A stretch of DNA of 64,000 nt from Jeotgalibacillus alimentarius (GCF_000829445.1 NZ_JXRQ01000015.1:310001-374000), one strand, 5' to 3'; numbered from the stretch's first letter, positions 43,689 through 53,410 are shown. The notes: a model not told the origin generated them from the letters alone. Translations and numbers: made by a program.

Positions 43689-44603
43689 ATGCTATTAGAT
43701 TGTGCTGTAATTGGCGGTGGACCTGCCGGACTGAATGCCACTTTAGTGCTTGGCCGGTCCAGACGTAAAACCGTTTTGTTTGATGATAACAAACCGAGAA
43801 ATGCAGTCACACAGGAATCCCATGGGTTCGTGACGAGGGATGGAATCGATCCGCAGGAATTTAAACGGATTGGGCAGGAGGAATTAAGCAAATATCCTGA
43901 TGTGCGTATTGAGAAGCAGCGGGTACACGGGATTACGAAAGAGGATGGACAATTCAGAGTGGAAACTGAAAGTGGAGAAGTGTTTCATTCGAAAAAAGTG
44001 ATTCTCGCTACAGGCTTTAAGGAAATCCTGCCTGATATCCCGTGTGTTCATTAGTTCTACGGTAAGAGCCTGTTCGGCTGTCCCTTCTGTGATGGATGGG
44101 AAATGAGAGACCTGCCGCTTGCTGTGATCGCAGAGGATCAAAAAGCAGTCCATATGGCAAAGCTGGTATCTAACTGGACAGATGATTTAATTGTATTTAC
44201 AAATGGGCATCAGGTGATATCTGCCGAAGAAAAAGGTTTTCTAAACAGCGCAGGAATCACAGTTAATGAAAAGAAAATTGTTTCGTTAACCGGTAAAGGT
44301 GGACAGCTTGGAAAAATTCAGCTGGAGGACCAGACTGAAGTGCTGCGTGATGGTGGATTCATCGCTTCAGAATGGATACAGGCAGCAACGTTCGAATCTG
44401 ATCTTGGCTATCATTTAAATGAACAAGGCGGCATTGAAACGGACAGCATGCAGCGAACGAAAACGCCAGGCGTATTTGCATGTGGAGATACAAGAATTGC
44501 CGGTGCATCTCAGCTTATCATGGCAGCAAGTGAAGGCAGTATGGCTGCAATTGCTGTGAATGCAGAGTTGTTAGAGGAGAAATTCAACGGAATGCAGACT
44601 TAG
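43689..44603 (+). pseudogene. thioredoxin-reductase-like FAD oxidoreductase with in-frame TAG
   Basis: AAAAGGAG lies 8 bases before ATG 43689. FAD motif GGGPAGLNATLVLGRSRRK, 'ESHGFVTRDG', 'VILATGFKEILPDIPCVH', then TAG (44052-44054), then in the same frame 'FYGKSLFGCPFCDGWE' with the redox CxxC, and the C-terminal FAD motif 'TPGVFACGDTRI'. About 304 codons, otherwise complete. Homologues normally have a sense codon, often Glu, at the TAG (by recall). Downstream ATG 44103 would give a fragment without the CxxC. Confidence 0.85.
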
Positions 44604-44617
44604 AAAGGATGAGGTAT

Positions 44618-45169
44618 ATGCATCACGGGAAAGTATCTTATTTAGAAAGCGCTGAACGCAGAAAGGCATTTTCACCGGAGCAGCTGCTTGATATGATTCC
44701 GTTAAATGAGTCGGATCACGTGTTAGACTTTGGAGCCGGAACAGGTTACTTCACGATTCCTGCTGCAAAAAGGGTAGAAGGAAAAGTCTATGCGCTGGAT
44801 ATTGATCCATACATGCTTGAGATGATTAATATAAAAGCGGTGAAGGAACAGCTACTCAATATTGTGCCTGTTGAGGGAAGTATTGAAGCACTGCCGTTAC
44901 CAGCTGAATCAATTGATGTAGTCATTGTCTCTTTGGTATTGCACGAAATTAAGCCACTCGGTCCATTACTGGAACAAATAAAAAATACGCTGAAAAAAGA
45001 TGGATATCTTGTGTGTCTGGAGCTTGAGCCAAAACAAAGTGCAGGAAATGCTCCACGAGTTACGCTTGAAGGGATGAAGCAAGAAATGATTGAAGCAGGT
45101 TTTGATATAAAGGAAGTATTTTTTCCGACAGAATCGTTGTATTTATTGATTGCGCAAAAGACTGAGTAA
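44618..45169 (+). CDS. class I SAM-dependent methyltransferase (UbiE-like)
   Basis: About 183 residues. Motif I 'VLDFGAGTGYFTIPAA', 'VYALDIDPYMLE', 'IDVVIVSLVLHEIKP'. Typical of small Bacillota methyltransferases beginning MHHGKVSYLESAERR. ATG 44618 preferred, as the one at 44609 touches its own SD. 15 bases after the flavin gene, so probably the third gene of the Rrf2 operon. Confidence 0.85.
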   Translation: MHHGKVSYLESAERRKAFSPEQLLDMIPLNESDHVLDFGAGTGYFTIPAAKRVEGKVYALDIDPYMLEMINIKAVKEQLLNIVPVEGSIEALPLPAESIDVVIVSLVLHEIKPLGPLLEQIKNTLKKDGYLVCLELEPKQSAGNAPRVTLEGMKQEMIEAGFDIKEVFFPTESLYLLIAQKTE

Positions 45170-45221
45170 GTTTTTTATTTAGCTTAATTAGAGATATTAA
45201 ATGTCTTTGAAGTATTTAATG

Positions 45222-45257
45222 AAAAACTGCAAGGGGTGGGGGCCTTTGCAGTTTTTT
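45222..45257 (+). terminator. terminator
   Basis: AAAACTGCAAAGG-like arm (AAAACTGCAAgG) pairs with CcTTTGCAGTTTT, followed by TT. Confidence 0.85.
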
Positions 45258-45331
45258 CATCTGGGATTGTTTGTTCGTTGAATATTTGTGCAGGATATGA
45301 AATTGTGTATCGCTTTAAATAGCTGCGTTAG

Positions 45332-47290
45332 TTAAAGTGACATCCTGATCACTTTCTTATAATAAACCACCGACAAAATTCCGAAAATCGAATACAGTCC
45401 GGCATATAAGACCATCACAATTATCATCGGTGTCCACAGCTCAGTTCCAAAGAAGAACCAGCCTGATCTGACGGCAAAGTAGCTGTGCAGGAGGCCGACT
45501 GTGAGTGGAATCCCGAAGTTGATGATCTGTTTTTGAAGGATGCCCTTCAGAAGGTCCTGACGGGTGAAGCCAAGCTTTCTTAGAACCCTGTAATTCGGCT
45601 GTTCTTCATCACCTTCTTCAACCTGCTTAAAGTAAAGGATGCAGCCTGAGGTAATCAGGAAGGTGAGGCCGAGGAAGCCGACGATGAACATGATAAAGCC
45701 CATACTCAGTTTTTGCTGCTGTGCCATCGAGTATTGGGACGCGTTGCCAGCCTCATCGCTGAATGGCATGCTGTGAAACAGTTCATCAGCTTTTTCAATG
45801 GTTTCCGGATCCTCAAGTGTAAGACCGACATACAAAGAGGCCTCACGCTGGAGTTCCTCATCCATATCTTCAGCCAGCTTGTCATATACTGTTTCATCGA
45901 CCACTACTGCCGGTAAGCCGCCGGTGAAGATAGAAGGTAATACATAGTCGTCCCTCAATCCGGCATATTCTTTTTCAATCTCATCTGTAGCAGTATAAAG
46001 TGTAAGTGTTCCTTCATTCTGCAGGTTCATCAGTGCCTGGATTGCATCACTTGAACCTGAGAATAACATGTCATCTATACTAACATCTATGCCTTCTACC
46101 TGCCGATCACTGACGACTGACATATTCATCCGATTGGGATCAAACTGCATGTTTTCAATTTCTGTACTTAGAATTTCCTCCATTCCTATATCTGCCTGGA
46201 TCACATCAATCTGTTTTTCGCTGTAAGCAATACCGTTTTCACTTAAGACGCTGCCAAATGCTTCTGCGTTCTCTTCAGTAATGAATGTAAAGTCATCAGG
46301 AGCAGAAGTTTCAGCCGTCCTTTCAGCAGAGTAATAAGAGATATAGCTTAACGACAGTAGCCCAATTGCCAGTGCTGATACTGTTGTGATAATCGTCAGC
46401 AGCATCGCATTTGATTTCATCCGGAACATGATAGAAGAGAGTGACATGACCTGATTAATATTCAGGTAGCCGCCTTTCTTTTTTCTGATCATATTTGCGA
46501 TAAAGCTGACTGAACCTTTATAGAAAAAGTAAGTCCCGATAATCACACTTCCAAGGATAAAGATCATCGCCAGAAACAGTTGAGTCATCGATGAGAAATC
46601 TCCATCAAACAGCTGTGCAGATACATAATAGCCAGTCGCAATGAGAGAGATTCCAAGGATGCCAATCAGTATTTCAAGGAAAGACATTTTTTTGACTCTG
46701 CTCTCAGTGTTACTTTTTACATGAAAAAGGGAGAGTATGGTCTGGCGTTTGATATATAAGAAGTTCATCACCATAATCAATACATACACAGCGCTGAAAA
46801 CCAGTAATGTCTGTATAAAGGCAGCTCCGGAAAAACTGAGTGTTGCCGTTTCATCCACGCCTGTTAATTTGAAAAAGGTCATCGCGACCAATTTTGAAAT
46901 GGCAAAGCCGAGCGCTGTTCCAACAATAAGAGAGCTGTAATAGAGCAATAAGTTTTCAGCACTGAGAATGGTAAAGATCCGATTTTTAGTCATACCGATC
47001 AGCTGAAACAAACCAATTTCTTTACTCCGACGTTTAATAAATAAATTATTTGCATATAGCAAAAAGATCGTTACAATCCCAATTAATAGGACAGAAGCCG
47101 CTCTGATGCCTGCTTCACCTTTTACTGATCCTGAGGTTTCATCCATTGATGGATCGAACTGCAGTGTGACGAACGCAAAATAGAGAGCAGCACTGAAGAT
47201 CAGTGCAAAGACGTACAGGTAGTAGCTTTTCAGATTCTTCCTGAAGCTTCGGAATATCAGTTGATTAATGCTCATATTGAACACCACCAA
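45332..47290 (-). CDS. BceB-type ABC transporter permease
   Basis: 652 residues, ten membrane segments with a large extracellular domain between segments 7 and 8 (about 310-540), the BceB/FtsX arrangement. N-terminal '[27 protein letters not shown]' and '[25 protein letters not shown]' near the end are family-like. Senses and removes cell-wall-active peptides such as bacitracin-type antibiotics together with its ATPase and kinase. Start overlaps the ATPase gene by 26 bases. Confidence 0.92.
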   Translation of the reverse strand: MVVFNMSINQLIFRSFRKNLKSYYLYVFALIFSAALYFAFVTLQFDPSMDETSGSVKGEAGIRAASVLLIGIVTIFLLYANNLFIKRRSKEIGLFQLIGMTKNRIFTILSAENLLLYYSSLIVGTALGFAISKLVAMTFFKLTGVDETATLSFSGAAFIQTLLVFSAVYVLIMVMNFLYIKRQTILSLFHVKSNTESRVKKMSFLEILIGILGISLIATGYYVSAQLFDGDFSSMTQLFLAMIFILGSVIIGTYFFYKGSVSFIANMIRKKKGGYLNINQVMSLSSIMFRMKSNAMLLTIITTVSALAIGLLSLSYISYYSAERTAETSAPDDFTFITEENAEAFGSVLSENGIAYSEKQIDVIQADIGMEEILSTEIENMQFDPNRMNMSVVSDRQVEGIDVSIDDMLFSGSSDAIQALMNLQNEGTLTLYTATDEIEKEYAGLRDDYVLPSIFTGGLPAVVVDETVYDKLAEDMDEELQREASLYVGLTLEDPETIEKADELFHSMPFSDEAGNASQYSMAQQQKLSMGFIMFIVGFLGLTFLITSGCILYFKQVEEGDEEQPNYRVLRKLGFTRQDLLKGILQKQIINFGIPLTVGLLHSYFAVRSGWFFFGTELWTPMIIVMVLYAGLYSIFGILSVVYYKKVIRMSL

Positions 47291-48026
47291 GCACGCCCTG
47301 CGTCTTCATAATATCCTTCAGGAATGAGTTGCGGCTTTCATCACCTTTATTCAGCTGCGTATAAATTTGGCCGTCTTTAATAAAAATCACGCGGCTGCTG
47401 TAGCTCGCTGCAACAGGATCGTGACTCACCATTACAATTGTTGACTGGCGTTTTTCATTCAAATGAGTGAGCTTCTCAAGCAGATCAGATGCCGCTTTTG
47501 AATCAAGTGCACCGGTCGGCTCATCAGCAAAGATGATGCTGGGCTCATGGATGAATGCTCTTGCAGCGGATGTTCTCTGCTTCTGCCCACCAGAGATTTC
47601 GTTTGGATATTTTCCTGCAATATCTTCAATCCCAAGATCTTCTGCAACACTTTGAAACTTAGCCTGCGCTTCTTTTTTAGGAGTGTTTGTGATCGAAAGG
47701 GGAAGCAGAATATTTTCTTTTACAGTCAGCGTATCGAGCAGGTTATAGTCCTGAAAAACAAATCCTAAATGGTGCTTTCTGAATTCAGCGAGCTTCTTTT
47801 CCTTACTTTTTGTCAGATCCTCATTCTCTATGATCAGGGCGCCATGACTTAGCCGGTCAATCGTTGAAAGCACATTCAAAAGCGTTGTTTTACCTGAGCC
47901 TGAGGCGCCCATGATGGTCACAAACTCACCCTTTTTAATGTTGATATCAATGCCCTTTAAGACTTCTTGCTTTGTAAATTTATTTCCGTAGAACTTATGA
48001 ATTTTTTTCGCTTCAAGAATTGTCAT
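47265..48026 (-). CDS. BceA-type ABC transporter ATPase
   Basis: 253 residues from ATG 48026 (CTGGAGGAAATAG upstream; the longer frame runs through the promoter). Walker A 'GASGSGKTT', Q-loop 'FVFQDYNLL', signature 'ISGGQKQR', Walker B '[12 protein letters not shown]', H-loop 'MVSHD'. MacB/LolD-like subfamily that works with BceB permeases. Separated from the kinase gene by a palindromic stretch that may hold its own promoter. Confidence 0.93.
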   Translation of the reverse strand: MTILEAKKIHKFYGNKFTKQEVLKGIDINIKKGEFVTIMGASGSGKTTLLNVLSTIDRLSHGALIIENEDLTKSKEKKLAEFRKHHLGFVFQDYNLLDTLTVKENILLPLSITNTPKKEAQAKFQSVAEDLGIEDIAGKYPNEISGGQKQRTSAARAFIHEPSIIFADEPTGALDSKAASDLLEKLTHLNEKRQSTIVMVSHDPVAASYSSRVIFIKDGQIYTQLNKGDESRNSFLKDIMKTQGVLGGVQYEH

Positions 48027-48110
48027 TCTATTTCCTCCAGGTGTTAAGATACATTTATTGTATCGGGTCAGACAGTTGAAGTCCTTCGATTCTCCTGACA
48101 AAAAAGCAAA

Positions 48111-48134
48111 GCGTGTGACATTATTGTCACACGC
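48111..48134. promoter_or_regulatory. palindrome between kinase and transporter genes, likely regulator site or terminator
   Basis: Perfect GCGTGTGACA-TTAT-TGTCACACGC. The TGACA-N4-TGTCA core resembles inverted repeats reported for Bce-type regulators (recall, not checked). On the minus strand it is followed by TTTGCTTTTTTG, so it may also act as terminator. It overlaps the last codons of the kinase gene. Confidence 0.6.
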
Positions 48135-49131
48135 CTTGTATCTTAAGAAATTCATTTTCCTGTGGGAAGGTAAGTGTTACTGTTGTTCCGTCTCCAGGTG
48201 TTGACTGAACGGATATGTTTAGCTCAAGAGGAACAGCAGCTTTTTTTGCTAAGTACAAACCCATCCCTGTCGCCTGCTGATCGTGCTGCCTTGTAGAAGT
48301 AAAACCTCTATCAAATATTCTGGGCATATCCCGCGGCTCTATCCCGCGTCCGTGATCAGACAGGGTCAGGATTGTCTGTCCTTTTTGTTCGAATGAGCGG
48401 ATTATAATATCTGACCCCTCATGGCTGTATTTCACAGCATTTGTTAACAGCTGACGAAGAATAAAGGACAGCCATTTTGCATCTGACAGCACGTGCGTCT
48501 CGCCCAGTTCTATGTCAAAGCCGATTTTCTTTTTCAGGCACCAGGAACGCAGCGTATGTATTTCGCTATAGACCAGTGATTCAAGCTCAACCTTTTCAAT
48601 AAACAGATCATTTTCAATGAACGGGATTCTCTTTTGATGCAGCTGCTGATCAAGCAGGTAGTGAATTCTCAGCCATTCATACATCAGTTCAGACTTTAAC
48701 TGGGGATCTTTTGTCCGGTCAATGATTAATTTCATTGCAGTTAGCGGCGTTTTCACTTCATGAATCCATGACATAAGCTCGTCCTTTTCCTGTTCGAGCA
48801 GCACCTTGTTTGAAGAAGCTTCCTTTTCAAGCTGTTCCAATGAGGAGGTGACCTGCTCATATATGGATGACTCAAACGGACTGTTCGGTTCAGGAAAGCT
48901 GGATAGATCCGTTGAAGCATCCCGACTATCAAGTTCTTTGTAAAACGGCGTCTCCTTGAAATAGCGTGCTGTGACAAAGACAGCAGTGATCACCAGGGAC
49001 AGAAACACATAATACATCATTGAACTGATCGCAAGGGAAGGGTCCAGGTAGGCAATGATCATCGCTAAAAGCAGTAATAGTAAAATCAGCAGAATCCAGC
49101 TGATCCTCTCCATTAGAAATTTTTTAATCAT
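48127..49131 (-). CDS. BceS-type intramembrane-sensing histidine kinase
   Basis: 334 residues. Two helices (about 10-30 and 36-56) with almost no extracellular loop, as in BceS-type kinases that read the transporter instead of a ligand. '[18 protein letters not shown]' with His124, N box '[14 protein letters not shown]', G boxes 'SDHGRGIE' and '[10 protein letters not shown]'. Overlaps the response-regulator stop by four bases. Confidence 0.92.
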   Translation of the reverse strand: MIKKFLMERISWILLILLLLLLAMIIAYLDPSLAISSMMYYVFLSLVITAVFVTARYFKETPFYKELDSRDASTDLSSFPEPNSPFESSIYEQVTSSLEQLEKEASSNKVLLEQEKDELMSWIHEVKTPLTAMKLIIDRTKDPQLKSELMYEWLRIHYLLDQQLHQKRIPFIENDLFIEKVELESLVYSEIHTLRSWCLKKKIGFDIELGETHVLSDAKWLSFILRQLLTNAVKYSHEGSDIIIRSFEQKGQTILTLSDHGRGIEPRDMPRIFDRGFTSTRQHDQQATGMGLYLAKKAAVPLELNISVQSTPGDGTTVTLTFPQENEFLKIQGV

Positions 49132-49817
49132 TTCTCCACCTGCTCGAGCGCAACATACCCCTGACCAACCTTCGTTTCAATCGCTTCTCCAAGCCCGATC
49201 TCAGCGAGTTTCTTCCGCAGTCTATTCACATTCACAGTCAGCGTATTATCACTCACAAACCGGTGATCATCCCACAGAAGATTCATTAAATCCTCTCTGC
49301 TAACCACTTTATTTTTTCGCTCAACAAGAAGCTTCAGAATGAAGATTTCATTTTTAGTGAGCTCAATCACACCCTTATCACTTTTCACACGGTTACTTTC
49401 CATATCAATCGTTGCGCCCATCCACGTTCTAAGATCTGAAGTTGTTGTGGTGTAATTATAGACTCTTCGCAAAATGGCCTGAACCTTCGCAATCAGCACT
49501 TCAAAGTGAAACGGCTTCTGAATAAAATCATCCGCCCCCAGATTCATCGACATCACCATATCAGTCGGGTGATCACGTGATGAAAGGAAGACGATTGGAA
49601 CATTCGAATGCTCACGGATCATGCGGCACCAGTGGAACCCGTCAAACTTAGGCAGCTGAATATCAATAATGACCAGGTCCGGCTGAACCTCAGCAAAGCT
49701 CTCCATGACCTTTTGGAAATCCTTCACTCCGTATACATCATACTGCCAGGCTGTCAGTCGCTCTTTTATCTCTTTAAATAGTGTTTCATCATCTTCGATT
49801 AATAGAATCTTAAACAA
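49128..49817 (-). CDS. BceR-type response regulator
   Basis: 229 residues from TTG 49817 with AGGTGAT upstream, giving MFKILLIEDDETLFKEI like B. subtilis BceR. Phospho-acceptor Asp in 'LVIIDIQLPKFDGFHWCRMIR', 'GADDFIQKPFHFEVL', OmpR winged helix 'SDNTLTVNVNRLRKKL', 'ETKVGQGYV'. First gene of a complete RR-kinase-ATPase-permease module, expected to upregulate the transporter. Confidence 0.93.
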   Translation of the reverse strand: MFKILLIEDDETLFKEIKERLTAWQYDVYGVKDFQKVMESFAEVQPDLVIIDIQLPKFDGFHWCRMIREHSNVPIVFLSSRDHPTDMVMSMNLGADDFIQKPFHFEVLIAKVQAILRRVYNYTTTTSDLRTWMGATIDMESNRVKSDKGVIELTKNEIFILKLLVERKNKVVSREDLMNLLWDDHRFVSDNTLTVNVNRLRKKLAEIGLGEAIETKVGQGYVALEQVEK

Positions 49818-49898
49818 CAGAATCACCTGCGCTTTCAAGTAGAAGTATAGCAAAGAGAAGCAAATGCGTACCAAACTATTAAACTGCATTAACTCCGC

Positions 49899-50141
49899 TT
49901 AATAATCCCTTATCACCTTTCCATCAAAAGCCGCTTCAATATCCTCATACGCGCCAGTGGCTCCAACCAGTCTCGATAACATATTTTCCTCTGCAATGGA
50001 GGCCAGGTAGAGGTGTGCGCCATCTTCTGAAACACTCTCACTTTCGATACGGGATTTCATTTGGTAAAAACTCAGTGCTTCTTTAATAAATGTATACAGG
50101 TTTTTGTTCCAGTGTTCTGAGGCGTATTGTTCAAAATTCAT
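49899..50141 (-). CDS. hypothetical protein, 80 aa
   Basis: ATG at 50141 follows AAGGAGAAACAT. Soluble, mostly helical, acidic: 'MNFEQYASEHWNKNLYTFIKEALSFYQ' then 'SIAEENMLSRLVGATGAYEDIEAAFDG'. No family recognised. It lies 82 bases upstream of the BceR-like gene on the same strand and could be transcribed with it. Confidence 0.65.
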   Translation of the reverse strand: MNFEQYASEHWNKNLYTFIKEALSFYQMKSRIESESVSEDGAHLYLASIAEENMLSRLVGATGAYEDIEAAFDGKVIRDY

Positions 50142-50163
50142 ATGTTTCTCCTTTCTTGTGGGA

Positions 50164-50190
50164 GTGAAGTCCGGGTCTGTCCCATCATTC
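50164..50190. repeat. family B repeat, half copy
   Basis: 'GAAGTCCGGGTCTGTCCCAT' matches the arms of the hairpins at 52143-52214 and 53411-53443. No partner arm here. Confidence 0.55.
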
Positions 50191-50274
50191 GCTATCCCAA
50201 TTATCGCACAGTTTATATTCCGTTTATATTCAGGATGTAGACTGCATGGTGAAGACTAAAAAGGAAGTGACAGG

Positions 50275-50664
50275 ATGAATAATATTTTACAACGAACCAC
50301 TGATTTCGTGTCCTCGCGAAAAGGAATGTGGCTCACATTGATTGCATGGGTGGTGCTGGCCGTCGTGTTAAGCGCGGGACCAGCTGCGTCTGAGTACCGG
50401 AGTGCAAGTTTTCAATCGCTTCCGGATGACGCGCAGAGTATGATTGCAGATAATAAAGTGAAAGAACTGTTCCCGGATGATCAGGCGACGCCGGGGATCC
50501 TGGTGTTTAATGCCAGGGAGGAGATACAGGTTTCTGATGTTCAGACTGTGCTTGATGAGGTCAGAGAAGCAGACCTGACGGATGTTCAGGAGATGATTGA
50601 CTTATCCGTGCTCCCGCCTCAGGCTTTAGATGGATTTTTCTCAGAGAACCGTCAGACCTATTGA
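50275..50664 (+). pseudogene. N-terminal fragment of an MMPL/RND-type membrane transporter
   Basis: ATG 50275 with AAAAAGGAAGTGACAG. Reads 'DFVSSRKGMWLTLIAWVVLAVVLSAGP', then the start of the first extracellular domain ('LFPDDQATPGILVFNAREE', 'LPPQALDGFFSENRQ') as in YdfJ-like MMPL proteins of 700 or more residues. It ends at 50664; the remaining helices are missing. The sequence switches at about 50655-50660 to a histidine-kinase tail, a deletion junction. Confidence 0.8.
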
Positions 50665-50731
50665 TTTTGAAAGTATAAATGGGAAGGGTACAAGAGTGAA
50701 AGTGTATCTCCCGAAGTCTGAGGAGGAGTAA
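50660..50731 (+). pseudogene. C-terminal tail of a sensor histidine kinase
   Basis: Frame reads IDFESINGKGTRVKVYLPKS and EEE, then TAA. 'S.NGKGT.V.V.LP' is the end of the HATPase_c domain of NarL-type kinases. The rest of the kinase has been lost with the transporter C-terminus. In B. subtilis a kinase/regulator pair (YdfHI) controls the MMPL gene ydfJ, so both remnants may come from one such locus. Confidence 0.65.
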
Positions 50732-50734
50732 GGA

Positions 50735-51136
50735 ATGGAAAAGAAATGGGGATTAAGGTTAATTCAGATTGCTGCAATCTTTGGTTTTATCGGAACGTAT
50801 CTGGGTTCACATATGGCAGGTGCAATGGATTATGCGCTGCGCCCGATCCATGCTCACATCTTGCTGGTAGGCTGGCTGTCAGTGTTCGCATGGAGGATCT
50901 TTTATCAGATTTTTGAAATCAAATATAAAAAGCTTGTGACCGTGCATTGTATAACTGCCATAACAGGTGCAATCGGATTAACATCAGGTATGTGGTTTTA
51001 CAACCTGAATCCGCTCAACCTCGGTGAAACATTTGTGCTGGTGTACTTTATTGCTGGAGGGACAATTTTGTTGATTGCGTTTTTTCTGTTTGCAGTCATC
51101 ACATTCTTTACAGTCCCGCAGCCTAAAAGAAATTAA
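50735..51136 (+). CDS. four-helix membrane protein, cytochrome-oxidase-subunit-I-like
   Basis: 133 residues, four hydrophobic segments. 'MAGAMDYALRPIHAHILLVGWLSVFAWRIF' contains an HxH...GW arrangement similar to heme-binding helices of oxidase subunit I/NorB-like proteins (weak). Ribosome binding site GGAGGAG lies in the preceding kinase tail. Single-gene unit with its own terminator. Function unknown. Confidence 0.7.
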   Translation: MEKKWGLRLIQIAAIFGFIGTYLGSHMAGAMDYALRPIHAHILLVGWLSVFAWRIFYQIFEIKYKKLVTVHCITAITGAIGLTSGMWFYNLNPLNLGETFVLVYFIAGGTILLIAFFLFAVITFFTVPQPKRN

Positions 51137-51137
51137 T

Positions 51138-51179
51138 AAAAGGTCCCTGAGAAGGCTTTGTCTTCTCAGGGACCTTTTT
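51138..51179 (+). terminator. terminator
   Basis: AAAAGGTCCCTGAGAAG / CTTCTCAGGGACCTTTTT, perfect 17-base stem. Confidence 0.93.
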
Positions 51180-51289
51180 GGATTAAACTGATATTTATGA
51201 CACAAACAGATTTTTCTCCTTGCCGGCACTTGGTTATTATTATATACTTAGTTACATAAAGTTACTTAATGAGAAAAGGAGCGTTTAAC

Positions 51290-52141
51290 ATGGGATTTCA
51301 CTCAAAACCAACGACGTTTATCCGGAACGTTGAAATAAAAGTAGAGGATTTAAAGCGTTCGATCGATTTTTATCAACATAAGCTTGGATTTAGTATCCTG
51401 GAGCAGACCGAGTCTTCTGCCAGGCTCACTGCAGATGGGCGCACAAGTTTTTTATCGCTCGTGCAGCCTGAAGATGTGACACCAAAGCAGGGCAGAACGA
51501 CTGGCCTGTATCACTTTGCAATTTTACTGCCGGAGCGCTCAGACCTGGCAAATATCGTTGTTCATTTTGCTGAAAACGGTGTGCGTATTGGTGCATCCGA
51601 CCACGATGTAAGTGAAGCGCTGTACCTGAATGACCCTGATGAAAACGGAATTGAGATTTATTATGACCGTGATCCTGCTGAATGGTCGTGGCGCAATGAT
51701 GAAGTGGCAATGACAGTAGATCCATTGAATTTTGATGAACTATTAACACACGCAACACCGGAGCAACCATGGCAGGGAATGCCTGAAGGAACGGTGATGG
51801 GGCATATTCATCTTCATGTCTCTGAACTGCAAAAGACTGAAGAATTTTACGTGAAGGGATTGGGGATGGATCTGGTTAACCGTTTCAGAGGCCAGGCACT
51901 GTTCTTATCCTATGGAAATTACCATCATCACGTTGGCGTGAATGTATGGAACGGAGTTGGCGCACCGGCCCCTGAAGCAGAAAGTGTTGGGCTCGAGTCA
52001 TATGTTCTATCATTTGCGGACGAAGAAGTACTGAGTGAAACCGTTCGTAATCTGAAGTCAATCAATGCAAAGGTTAAAGAAGAAGGGGAGTACTTTGTCA
52101 CTTTTGACCCTTCCGGAAATCAGATCAAGCTGACGGTATAA
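51290..52141 (+). CDS. VOC-family extradiol dioxygenase, CatE-like
   Basis: 283 residues from ATG 51290 (AAAAGGAGCG upstream). Two VOC modules: 'TFIRNVEIKVEDLKRSIDFYQHKLGFS' and 'VMGHIHLHVSELQKTEEFYVKGLGMD'. Candidate iron ligands: His in 'GHIHLHV', His in 'YHHHVGVN' and a C-terminal acidic residue. B. subtilis CatE (about 285 aa) opens catechol rings. The promoter region has direct GTTAC repeats (51251-51266). An FMN reductase gene follows, a common partner in quinone/catechol responses. Confidence 0.83.
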   Translation: MGFHSKPTTFIRNVEIKVEDLKRSIDFYQHKLGFSILEQTESSARLTADGRTSFLSLVQPEDVTPKQGRTTGLYHFAILLPERSDLANIVVHFAENGVRIGASDHDVSEALYLNDPDENGIEIYYDRDPAEWSWRNDEVAMTVDPLNFDELLTHATPEQPWQGMPEGTVMGHIHLHVSELQKTEEFYVKGLGMDLVNRFRGQALFLSYGNYHHHVGVNVWNGVGAPAPEAESVGLESYVLSFADEEVLSETVRNLKSINAKVKEEGEYFVTFDPSGNQIKLTV

Positions 52142-52142
52142 G

Positions 52143-52214
52143 TGCGCAGTCCGGGTCTGTCCCAGACAGCCATGGGTGGCAGTCTCTGGCAGGCTGGGAC
52201 AGACCCGGACTGCC
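52143..52214. repeat. family B hairpin repeat, full copy
   Basis: 72-base palindrome. Arms 'GCAGTCCGGGTCTGTCCCAG' and 'CTGGGACAGACCCGGACTGC' are perfect complements; the loop 'ACAGCCATGGGTGGCAGTCTCTGGCAGG' is partly self-complementary. Lies directly after the dioxygenase stop. No T-run, so not a classical terminator. Confidence 0.8.
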
Positions 52215-52303
52215 AAAAATAACAAACAATTAAATCACAGGTGGTGCAGAAAATGGGTATGTTTAGCAATTTATTCAGACAACAATCAAAGGAGGAACAA
52301 CAA

Positions 52304-52876
52304 ATGACTGTAGAAAAATTAAAGATTGGTATTATTTTAGGTAGTACACGTGAGGGACGTGTAAGCCCTCAGGTAGGAGAATGGGTAAAAGGACTTGCAG
52401 ATCAGCGCAATGACGCGGAATATGAGATTGTAGATATCGCAGATTACCAGCTTCCGTTCCTTGGAACAACAGATGGTACTGAGCCCGGGATCGCTGCATG
52501 GAATGAGAAACTTGCCAGCCTTGATGGATTTGTATTCATCGTTCAGGAATATAACCACAGTATTTCAGCATCTCTGAAAAACGCAATCGATTTTGCGCGT
52601 GAAGCCTGGTACAACAAGGCTGCAGGTATCGTGAGTTACGGATCTACCGGTGGCGCACGTGCAGCTGAACATTTAAGAGGCATCATGGCAGAAATCAAAA
52701 TCGCAGATGTGCGTACGCATCCAACACTTTCTCTATTCACAGATTTTGAAGGTATGAGCAAATTCACACCTCAGGAGTTACACCTTGTGAATGTTAATGC
52801 AATGCTTGATGACGTATTAGCATGGAGCGGTGCATTAAAGCCACTTCGTCTGCCGGAAACGGCTTCAGTAAAATAA
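52304..52876 (+). CDS. NADPH-dependent FMN reductase
   Basis: 190 residues from ATG 52304 with AAAGGAGGAAC; an in-frame ATG at 52253 with AGGTGG is also usable and would add 17 residues (MGMFSNLFRQQSKEEQQ). Flavodoxin-like fold: 'IILGSTREGRVSPQVG' phosphate loop, 'DYQLPFLG', 'VQEYNHSISASLKNAID', 'GIVSYGSTGGARAAE'. Reduces FMN, quinones or azo dyes in the family. Confidence 0.88.
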   Translation: MTVEKLKIGIILGSTREGRVSPQVGEWVKGLADQRNDAEYEIVDIADYQLPFLGTTDGTEPGIAAWNEKLASLDGFVFIVQEYNHSISASLKNAIDFAREAWYNKAAGIVSYGSTGGARAAEHLRGIMAEIKIADVRTHPTLSLFTDFEGMSKFTPQELHLVNVNAMLDDVLAWSGALKPLRLPETASVK

Positions 52877-52886
52877 GCTAATGAAA

Positions 52887-52917
52887 TACGGCAGCCCGGG
52901 TCAGGACCGGACTGCCG
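52887..52917. terminator. hairpin (family B-like) between convergent genes
   Basis: CGGCAGcCCGGGTC / (gACC)CGGACTGCCG-type imperfect stem. No strong T-run; probably a weak bidirectional terminator. Confidence 0.55.
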
Positions 52918-53316
52918 CTATGTGTATTTCCTGCCCAGTTTTGTCGCCCATGACTCACACCAGAAATCATCATACGGCTTGAGGGAATACCCTTTTTTAT
53001 GCTGATATTTCCGGAAGTGATAGCGCACCGCGGAAGGAATCGTTACCGCCACAATCATGACCGGTCCTAACAGCAGGTTCTGAAAACTGTGGCCATATTC
53101 ATGCGATTTAAGTCTGTCAGGGGCATGTTTCTGAACAAAGAAGAATACTCCGAAATTAACACCGCCCCATTTTTCGCCAACCTCAAAATAAATCGCATGG
53201 TTGAATCTGTAAGGTTTTAAACCGGCACAAAATAAAATTGCTGCAATACATAAGCCGATTATATTAATCAGCACACCCCAGGTTAATTGGATGAACCAAT
53301 AAAGATAGATATTCAT
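52918..53316 (-). CDS. membrane protein with HEYGH motif
   Basis: 132 residues. Two N-terminal helices (about 8-32), a second hydrophobic stretch around 85-100, and HEYGH at 72-76, a zincin-like HExxH in a short protein. 'LKSHEYGHSFQNLLLGP' is a family signature in Bacillota hypothetical proteins (glycerophosphoryl-type annotation uncertain). Protease activity is not established. Ribosome binding site AAGGAGATC. Confidence 0.72.
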   Translation of the reverse strand: MNIYLYWFIQLTWGVLINIIGLCIAAILFCAGLKPYRFNHAIYFEVGEKWGGVNFGVFFFVQKHAPDRLKSHEYGHSFQNLLLGPVMIVAVTIPSAVRYHFRKYQHKKGYSLKPYDDFWCESWATKLGRKYT

Positions 53317-53410
53317 ATTGATCTCCTTAAATATCAGATATTCACTTCTGCAGAAAGTTGATTGAAGTACGTATCTTTATTGTACAGCTGGAAGGATTGA
53401 GATGACAAAA

